64,000 bases of DNA from Beta vulgaris subsp. vulgaris (Eukaryota > Streptophyta > Magnoliopsida > Caryophyllales > Amaranthaceae): the NCBI RefSeq assembly GCF_026745355.1, contig NC_079202.1, forward strand, positions 35,348,350-35,412,349. The letters run 5' to 3'. The notes below the pieces were generated by a model, which was not told the DNA's origin, ran no database searches, and was given only the letters and a program-made list of their open reading frames with translations. How positions within the stretch are numbered: the first letter of the stretch is position 1; each line of letters begins with the position of its first letter. This document shows, one piece after another, positions 57,216 through 64,000 of this stretch. A program made the position numbers and the translations under genes.

Positions 57216-59035
57216 AACTAGGTGTTAGTTGTAGGAACCCCATCTTTCGTGGGTTCCTGTTCTTGACTAGGATTTGTTTTGACAACCCATTTTTTCTTAC
57301 TTATTGTCACATTTTTCCCAATCATCTCAGATTTTGTTGACATTGATTTATGTAATGACCTACCTTCCACAATACATACAAAATTATCACTAGGTAGATC
57401 AACATATTTTTTTGTCTTGTTCCTTTTCTTGTAGTTTTCAAAACCAAGACCTTCCTTCCTCTTGGTCTGTGGTTTCTCAATCCACTTAGGAACTTTCATG
57501 ATTTTGCCTCTGTTCCTTGCGACAACCAGTTCCTTTTTAAGATTACAGATCTGTTCCTTTAAAAATTTTTCTCTTTATTCAATTTTTCAATCTCAGATCT
57601 GTATCCTTTCAAAGGGTTGATCTTATATCAAAGGAACTCAGAACAGGGACAAACTCCTTCAAGTGTGAAATCTCTAAATTAATTAGATAATTTTCATTTT
57701 TCAAACTTTCATAATATTCTTTGATTTTTAAGTTTTTATCAAATAAATCAAAGAATTTGTTTCAACATCGTTCTCATTTTCTTAAGCCATTCTATGTGTT
57801 CCTTGCAGACCTTTAAGGCTTGTTCCGTTTGTTTACGTTTTTCACGTTCATCTCTACATTCAAGAATTGCATCATAAAGAAGATCATATATTTCAGCCTA
57901 GTTTTACCATCTAAGTCTGACTCAAGACCATGTTGACTTACCTCAATTTTTCTTCATCTTCTTTTTCGTCAGTGTTTGCCATGAGGCAAAGGTTTGCTGT
58001 TTCTTCAGTTGGTTGTTCCTCTTCTTCTTCCGTCTCTGAATCTCCCCAAGCAGCTATCATAGCTTTGCGCACATTTGCCTTAGAGAAAGGTGCTTTTGAT
58101 TCTTTGTTCCTTTCAGCAAAGCGTTCCTTGTTCCTTTCTTTGGTTTTGTCATTTTCCCAAAGAGGACATTCCTTGATGAAGTGATCTGTACTACCACATT
58201 TATGACAAGCAGCTTTGTTAGAAAATTTCTTAGTTTTACCTTTGAAGTTTCCATTCTTCATGTTCCTGTACATCTTTCGAAATTTTCGAACCATGAGGGC
58301 TGCTTCTTCTCTTTTGAATCCGAATCATCTTCACATCTGCTTTGAGAGCAATTGATTTTGATTTGGAGCTTTCACCATATTCAGTATCAAGGTGAAGCTC
58401 ATGAGTCATAAGTGACCCTGCCAGCTGTTCTAAGTTGAACTTAGTGAAGTCTTTTGTTTCTTGAAGAGAGTGACTTTAGCCATCCATCTGTCCTTAGGAA
58501 GACTCCTAAGAACCTTTCGAACCTGTTCCTCAGATGAAATAAACTTTCCAAGAGAAGCCAACTCATTAATAATGTTAGTAAAACGAGTAAACATGTCTCG
58601 GATGCTTTTCTTAGATTTCATGCAGAACAGTTCATATTGATTCATAAGTAAATCAATTTTCGATCTTTTAACTTCATTAGTTCCTTCTGGGTTACTTCTA
58701 GTAAATCCCATATTTGCTTTGCGGATTTGCATCCCATGATCCTATTATGTTCATGGGGTCCAAGTCCACAATGCAAAGTTTAATAGCCATGGCATTTACT
58801 TCCATTTTTTCAAAATCAGATTTGTCATAATCAGAGAGGGGTTTTAGAGTTACCTCATTTTTGTCATTTGTAGTTGTGACTTCGAAATCACCAACTTCAA
58901 TGACTCTCCATACCTGATATTTTCAGCTTTGATGAATATCTCCATGCGGTTCTTCCAATAGTTGTAGTACTTCCCATTGAACATAGGAGGCCTTTGAGTG
59001 GAATAACCTTCTTCAAGTTTCTCGGTGGTATTCAT
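57216..59035 (-). pseudogene. Element C gag
   Basis: ATG at 59035 (MNTTEKLEEGYSTQRPPMFN). The frame slips one base at about 58918, the same place as in element A. Further pieces: EGTNEVKRSKIDLLMNQYEL, FTRFTNIINELASLGKFISS, VRKVLRSLPKDRWMAKV (58732-58430). The first zinc knuckle CHKCGSTDHFIKECP lies in 58294-57938, followed by the NVRKAMIAAWGDSETEEEEE acidic stretch. The second knuckle region (about 57385-57350) is degenerate, losing most Cys and His. Ends in a basic Lys-rich part before the protease. Several indels break it. Confidence 0.85.
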
Positions 59036-59086
59036 TGTTCCTTGGATCTTTTTCTCAATAGGGTTTCCTATCTTACGTGAGTTGCT

Positions 59087-59098
59087 GCTCTGATACCA
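59087..59098 (-). other. Element C primer binding site
   Basis: TGGTATCAGAGC on the minus strand, two bases from the 5' LTR. Initiator tRNA-Met type, identical to element A. Confidence 0.92.
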
Positions 59099-59100
59099 AT

Positions 59101-60494
59101 TGTTATTTCCCTAGGAACACTACAAGAGGGGGGTGAATTGTAGGTGTAGAAATAAACGTAACTTTTTGCGGAAATTAAAACTTAAACGAATAAACAAGCT
59201 AAGGAACACAAGGGATTTTTACGAGGAAAAACTTCTTGGGCCCAACAAGAAGAAACAACCTCGACCACTAGGGATTTTAAACTCAACTCTTTCACTAATT
59301 AGGCCAAACAACTTTGTTACAACCTAATTCTAACTCGAGCCACACCTTGAGTTCCTAAACTCAAGTTCCTGAGCCACTGTTCCCTTAACAGCAGTTCCTC
59401 TCAACTTCACTCGAAGTTTTCTCACCATACAAGCTTACTCAAAGCCTCTTCTCTTACAGAACTTCACTCAAAGTTCCCTTACCCCAAAAACCAAAATACA
59501 ATTGATCGAAATAAGCTTAGTGGAATTAGAGTAAGAAAGCAAAGAACAAATGGCTATTATGAGAGAATGAAGGCACTGACACTTAATATAGTTAAACTCA
59601 CTTAATTACTTAGTCAGACACATTTGGAACTATTTAGACTTCAATATTTATAGTGAAATCACAAAGAACGTGGGAGTTAAAATCGATTCATGTTAAGTCC
59701 ATTAACCCATGATGTTCCTTCCCCTAAGGAACACGTTTCTCATCATGTCCCATGATCCCATGATCTCATTTGAACGTGGATAATTTTAGCACCAACTCCT
59801 AAAGATTAGGAGTTTCTTGAGTTTATCCGAAAATCAGTTTATTAAAAACGTTTTATTTTAAAACTGAATTTTTAATCTTTAAGAAAATAATATCTTTTAA
59901 AAAAATCTTTTAAAACCGGATAATTATTTTCTTATTTTTTCCGAAAAAAAAATCTTTTCCAAACAGATTTTCTTTTAAAACTGATTTTCATTTAGATAAA
60001 AAACTAATTTCCTATAATTTAGGCATGACTTACTCAATTCATAATTATACGTTATACTTCTGCACGCCTAAGTCTAGTTCCTTTTATAACAAGTTCCTTT
60101 AACAGATTCGTTTAGTGCCACTTAGTTTGTTCCTTAAAAAGGAACAAACTCTCATTCTCAAATAAAACTGCCACTGTTCCTTAAAAAAGAACAAACTCTC
60201 ATTCTCAAAAAAAACTGCCACTGTTCCTTACCATCCTTACTTTGTTCCGTTACAATGGAACTAGAAAATAAAACGCCTAGTTTTATTCTTCTTGATCCAA
60301 TGCTTGCTCCAGTATCAACTTATAGAAACTTCTTTACTTAGCCTTTGAAATCCTCTCTTGACTTCTTCCTTGACTTCGTATTCTCCTAGTTCCTTTCATT
60401 GATAGCTTAAGAATCATACACTTAAATAACTCATTAGTTCACTACTTAGTTTGCATCTTTGTTTCTTTGTCATCATCAAAACTAGGGTTCAACA
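59101..60494 (-). repeat. Element C 5' LTR (promoter LTR)
   Basis: 1,394 bp, paired with 49687-51027. TATA box on the minus strand at 59645-59652. Includes a 47-bp tandem duplication in U3 (60130-60223). Confidence 0.93.
60130..60223. repeat. 47-bp tandem unit inside element C 5' LTR
   Basis: Two copies (60130-60176, 60177-60223) of a unit that begins TTCCTTAAAAA and includes GAACAAACTCTCATTCTCAA and ACTGCCACTG. The 3' LTR has only the outer edges (TTCCTTAAAAACTGCCACT near 50738). The two LTRs of one insertion should start identical, so the difference arose after insertion or in one LTR during copying. Confidence 0.9.
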
Positions 60495-61024
60495 TTCTTA
60501 GATATCTTAAAGGAACAGATGATCTTGGACTCTACTATCCAAGAAGTGATACATTTGAGTTAAGAGGATATGCTGATGCTGATTATGCTGGAGATCTTGT
60601 AAATAGGAAAAGCACCTCAGGTATGGTTCAATTTCTTAGTCATAGTTTATTTTCGTGGAGCACCAAGAAACAAAACACAGTTGCTTTATCCACTGCTGAT
60701 GCAGAATATGTAGCTGCTGCATGTTGCTCTCAAATGCTTTGGATAAAACAACAACTTTGGGACTATGGAATGAACTTTAATTGTGTTTCTATTTATTGTG
60801 ATAATACTAGTGCCATTAGTATTTCAAAAGATCCAGTGCATCATTCAAGAGTTAAGCATATACACATCAGACATCACTTTCTAAAAGAAAATGTGGAAAA
60901 AGGTTTGATTAAACTTAAGTTTTGTCAAACTGAAAATCAAATTGCTGATATACTAACTAAGCCTCTACAAAGAGATAGATATGAAAAATTAAGGCTTGAG
61001 TTAGGTTTAATAAAACTTAAGTAA
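60495..61024 (+). pseudogene. Element B RNase H, downstream part of pol
   Basis: Resumes B's pol after element C: LRYLKGTDDLGLYYPRSDTF, YADADYAGDLVNRKSTSGM, STADAEYVAA, YCDNTSAISISKDPVHHSRV, ADILTKPLQRDRYEKL, ending in LELGLIKLK and TAA at 61022-61024. All four acidic RNase H residues are visible (ADAD, E, D). The piece is open for 176 codons, in contrast to the broken upstream part of B. Confidence 0.92.
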
Positions 61025-61275
61025 TTGTTCCTATTCCAATCCCTCATGTCTGAATTGATTTGTCTTACTCTTTGTGATATTAAGTGAATGTGATTGATTG
61101 CCTAAGACCATTGCAAATTAAGATGTTAAAAAACATGAACATGGATTCAAAGGAATAAAACAACTCACAAATGTCACATAATACTTATTGTTCCTAAGTT
61201 AAAGAAACATGCATAATATGAAGAACGTTAATATTCAGTAAAAGTTGTTCCTATAGCAAAAATATAGGAGTCATA
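61025..61275 (+). other. Element B 3' non-coding start
   Basis: Matches the spacer after RNase H in element C (about 53790-54041, reversed), confirming continuity of B up to the LINE insertion point. Confidence 0.7.
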
Positions 61276-64000
61276 TTTTTTTTTTTTTTTTTTTTGGCAA
61301 TTCAAAATTTTTATTGACTACCAAAAAAAGGAGTACAAATCAGAGTGAGGAAACAACCTTCAACACTCTACAACAAAGCAAAACTTAAAAGACTAACAAT
61401 TGCCTTTCAAGCTCACAACATCTACAAGCAACTCTAAAAATAATCTCCTTAACAAGTAGATTACTATCTAACAAAGTGTTTTTAAAGACTTTCTTGTTCC
61501 TTTGAAGCCAAATAGCATAAACACTTTCAGTATAAAGCATGATGTACACTTTATCCTGGCTCTTCTTACTTCTAGCTTTTTTAATCACACATTCCAGCTC
61601 CAAATTAGCATCAGCTAAAGGCTGCTTCTGAATGTATTGAAGAACCTGTCTCCAGACTTCTTTACTATAATCACAGGAGAAAAAAAGATGCTGCCTATCT
61701 TCCACCTGTTGCTCACAAATTTCGCAGAAAGGGCTAATGTTAGGATTCCAAATGCTCACTCTATTTGCAGTAGCTAATCTGTTCAGCATTGCTAACCAAA
61801 GAATGAATTTGCTTTTTGGAGTTGAATTGTTGTTACAGCACAGTCTCCTCCAATCCACCTTTACAAAATTACCTCTGAGAAGCTTGTATGTCTTATTTAT
61901 GCTAAACTTATGCTGATTACTAATGGCATCCCAGCCTCCAACATCTTCTAGCAGACTTCTTGAAGCAACAATCTTTTTTAACATCCAGGAAATATTGTTG
62001 CTTAAGCTCACCTCCATCAGTGTACTTCTCTTAATATAATAGGCATTAACCCATCTAACCCATAACTTGTCTTGTTTAAAAGCCAAAGCCCAAAGAAGTT
62101 TAAGAAGAGCTGCCTTATTCCAGACTTTCATGTCTAGAATATTCCAGCCACCAGCAGTCTTGGGCATTTGAATGAAATCCCAGGCAACAAGAGCTTTGTT
62201 AGTCTGATCAGTAGAGCCAGTCCAAAAGAATCTGCGACATATAGACTCAACAGTCCTAATGAGCTTCTTAGGGAGAGGAAAAATTTGAGCCCAAAAATTC
62301 TGCATACTCCCTAGAATAGCTTTAATAAGTTGTAATCTGCCTGCATAAGTAAGGAAGTGAGCCATCCAACCCTGAGCTCTGTCAGTAATTCTATCAATCA
62401 AGGGCTTGCACTGAGTGAAGCTTAACTTCTTTGCAGCCAAAGGGACACCAAGATATCTAAAGGGGAGCTCCCCAATAGACATGTTCATTAAACTTGCAAG
62501 ATGAGAAGCTGAATCATGACTGATTCCAGTAACATATATACAGCTCTTTTCATTGTTGGCTTCAAGACCTGAGGCTCTTGAAAATTTATGAAAAGCTTTA
62601 AACAACTCCACCACTGAATCCTGATCTGCCCTTGCAAACATAAGTAAATCATCAGCAAACATAAGATGAGTCAACTGAATTCTCTTACATTTGGGATGAT
62701 AGTTGAAGTTTGAACCCATATTGCCCAAGCATCTACTCAGATACTCCATACTGATTGCAAAAAGGAAAGGGGATAAAGGATCCCCTTGCCTTAGGCCTTT
62801 CTTAGCAGGGAAAGGCTTAGTGGGGCAACCATTCAGTAAAATAGAGTATGAAACTGTTTGCACACATTGCATTATCCATTGGATGAACTGATTAGGGAAC
62901 CCCAACTCCTTCAACATGCTTTCAAGAAAAATCCACTCTACAGAATCATAAGCCTTCCTAATGTCAACTTTAATGACACATCTAGGAGACATATACCTTC
63001 TGTTGTACCCCCTGATCAATTCAGTTGCAAGAAGAATGTTTTCACTAATCTGTCTTCCAGGAATAAACCTTGACTGAGAGCTACTCACCACCTCAGAAAT
63101 CACCTGCTGTAGCCTTTTTGTTAGGATTTTTGAAATAATTTTGTAAATTAAAGTACAACAAGCAATGGGTCTATATTCTTTGACTTGGGTGGGGTTTTCA
63201 ACCTTTGGAATCAAAGTAACAGCAGTAATGTTTATTGGAGTATGCAGCTTGTTACAATCAAAAAATTCAAGGACTCCTGCATAGACTTCAGTTTTAATGA
63301 TATCCCAAGTCTTCTTGAAGAACACAGCATTAAACCCATCTAAGTCTGGAGCTTTAGAATCATCAATTGAGAGCAAAGCTTCATTAATCTCCTGATATGA
63401 AACTGGTTGTATGAGAATACTACAAGCCAGCTGTGACAACCTAGGGCCCCTTCTAACCATCTCAATATCAATAGCCTCTATGGTTTCAGAACTAGAGCCC
63501 AGCAGCTTCATGTAGAATTCCTTGATCTCTTCTTCAATTCTAGTGGAGTCAGTGAGAATCTCCCCCTGTGAATTATGCAGCATTGTGATTTTACTTTTGG
63601 CATTTCTCACTTTGATGGCAGTGAAAAAGAATTTAGAATTAGCATCTCCTTGAGATAACCAATTAATTCTAGCTTTTTGTCTAAGCACACTCATATCAAT
63701 AAGAGACCATTTCTTTAAAGATTCTAAAATGTCTCTCTCTTTTTCTTGCAACTCTTCATCATGAACCAAGTCTGGACTATTTTGAATTAACTCCAGTTGG
63801 CTCCTGTATCTATCAACCATACAATGGGCATGTGAATAGCTCTTAGCATGAAAGAGCTTAATAGCTTCCTTTGTTTTATGAAGTCTAGCCCATAGATTCC
63901 TCTGCTTCCCTGGGGAATGGACTGAACTCCATGCTTGCTTGACCATTTCACCAAAGCCACGTTGCTCCACCAGATGATTAAGAAATCTAAAAGGTCTACC
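61276..64000 (-). mobile_element. LINE (plant L1 type), 3' part
   Basis: On the plus strand it starts with a 20-base T-run (61276-61295), the poly-A tail of a minus-strand LINE, followed by an ~90-bp 3' UTR and ORF2. It lies inside element B. The 5' end and the distal target duplication are beyond the window. Confidence 0.93.
61385..64000 (-). CDS. LINE ORF2: reverse transcriptase with C-terminal zinc finger (5' truncated by window)
   Basis: An uninterrupted frame of 871 or more codons from the window edge to TAA at 61385-61387. No start is visible: the frame is open at 64000 and reads GRPFRFLNHL at the edge, the linker after the endonuclease domain of plant L1 ORF2. The RT domain follows: KAPDLDGFNAVFFKKTWDII, VTLIPKVENPTQVKEYRPIA, SRFIPGRQISENILLATELI, KVDIRKAYDSVEW, GLRQGDPLSPFLFAI, then the catalytic LMFADDLLMFA (near 62650). 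After a linker comes the zf-RVT domain (CEICEQQVEDRQHLFFSCDY; C-x2-C..H..C). The protein reverse-transcribes LINE RNA at a nicked target. No stop or frameshift in 2.6 kb makes it the best-preserved coding sequence in the window, so it may be recent. Confidence 0.93.
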   Translation of the reverse strand, partial: GRPFRFLNHLVEQRGFGEMVKQAWSSVHSPGKQRNLWARLHKTKEAIKLFHAKSYSHAHCMVDRYRSQLELIQNSPDLVHDEELQEKERDILESLKKWSLIDMSVLRQKARINWLSQGDANSKFFFTAIKVRNAKSKITMLHNSQGEILTDSTRIEEEIKEFYMKLLGSSSETIEAIDIEMVRRGPRLSQLACSILIQPVSYQEINEALLSIDDSKAPDLDGFNAVFFKKTWDIIKTEVYAGVLEFFDCNKLHTPINITAVTLIPKVENPTQVKEYRPIACCTLIYKIISKILTKRLQQVISEVVSSSQSRFIPGRQISENILLATELIRGYNRRYMSPRCVIKVDIRKAYDSVEWIFLESMLKELGFPNQFIQWIMQCVQTVSYSILLNGCPTKPFPAKKGLRQGDPLSPFLFAISMEYLSRCLGNMGSNFNYHPKCKRIQLTHLMFADDLLMFARADQDSVVELFKAFHKFSRASGLEANNEKSCIYVTGISHDSASHLASLMNMSIGELPFRYLGVPLAAKKLSFTQCKPLIDRITDRAQGWMAHFLTYAGRLQLIKAILGSMQNFWAQIFPLPKKLIRTVESICRRFFWTGSTDQTNKALVAWDFIQMPKTAGGWNILDMKVWNKAALLKLLWALAFKQDKLWVRWVNAYYIKRSTLMEVSLSNNISWMLKKIVASRSLLEDVGGWDAISNQHKFSINKTYKLLRGNFVKVDWRRLCCNNNSTPKSKFILWLAMLNRLATANRVSIWNPNISPFCEICEQQVEDRQHLFFSCDYSKEVWRQVLQYIQKQPLADANLELECVIKKARSKKSQDKVYIMLYTESVYAIWLQRNKKVFKNTLLDSNLLVKEIIFRVACRCCELERQLLVF

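Larger units (their letters stand above)
49687..60494 (-). mobile_element. Element C: complete Sirevirus-type copia nested in element B
   Basis: A 10.8-kb element in minus orientation with LTRs at 49687-51027 and 59101-60494, flanked by TTCTT (49682-49686 and 60495-60499). B's pol frame is continuous once C and one TTCTT are discounted. Internal order (own direction): PBS, gag, protease, integrase, RT, RNase H, third ORF, polypurine tract. It belongs to the same family as its host element B, in opposite orientation. Confidence 0.94.
43808..61275 (+). mobile_element. Element B: Sirevirus-type copia, split by element C and a LINE
   Basis: The 5' LTR (43808-45164), PBS, gag and pol run on the plus strand to 49686. 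After element C, the RNase H end follows at 60495-61024. About 250 bp beyond the stop codon a LINE begins, so the third ORF, polypurine tract and 3' LTR are not in the window. LTR, gag and pol are the same family as element C and clearly related to A. Many single-base frame breaks and a TAG in gag show an inactive copy. Confidence 0.9.

Overview
This window looks like intergenic DNA from a flowering plant, most likely a eudicot. It is AT-rich and almost completely filled with plant transposable elements: Sirevirus-type Ty1/copia, Tat-type Ty3/gypsy, CACTA, hAT-like, Stowaway-like and a plant L1-type LINE. I found no complete host gene and cannot name the species. Most reading frames are broken, often by single-base indels. 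Because the differences between paired LTRs are also mostly indels, some of these breaks may be assembly errors.

Layout. 1-3.07 kb: AT-rich DNA with a roughly 490-bp direct duplication carrying tRNA-like (SINE-like) modules, and a 526-bp Stowaway-type MITE. 3.07-6.24 kb: the 3' end of a copia element (minus strand), then a decayed Sirevirus-like LTR, PBS and gag (plus strand). 6.24-10.72 kb: no gene, apart from one 58-codon exon-like stretch at 9.5-9.7 kb. 10.72-17.76 kb: a CACTA element on the minus strand (TNP2-like transposase plus a TNP1-like ORF), with a 170-bp satellite-like array in an intron and a small CACTA-like insertion. It is cut off abruptly where the next element begins.

17.76-42.69 kb: a Tat-lineage gypsy element on the plus strand. 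Its gag is separated from PR-RT-RH-RH-INT by an 11.2-kb Sirevirus (element A, minus strand, 5-bp TSD TAGTA). A GGGTC-rich element with a 10-bp TSD splits integrase. Between integrase and the 3' LTR lie two tandem-repeat blocks and an intron-containing antisense ORF. The 3' LTR is itself split by a 1.3-kb hAT-like element (8-bp TSD) that carries the promoter-proximal end and first exon of what looks like a plastid-targeted host gene.

42.69-43.81 kb: AT-rich spacer with a 250-bp compound TTA/TCA microsatellite. 43.81-61.28 kb: Sirevirus element B (plus), interrupted within its RNase H coding region by element C, a same-family copy in the opposite orientation (49.69-60.49 kb, TSD TTCTT). 61.28-64.0 kb: the 3' part of a LINE (minus, poly-A tail, long open ORF2) inserted into B and running off the window.

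The parts form an ordered record of insertions: older CACTA, Tat and B; then A into Tat, C into B, hAT-like and GGGTC elements into Tat, and the LINE into B. The most unusual signals are the dense, strand-symmetric GGAAC/GTTCC words in the three Sireviruses, the antisense spliced ORF of the Tat element, the gene fragment inside the hAT-like element, and the B/C inverted arrangement.
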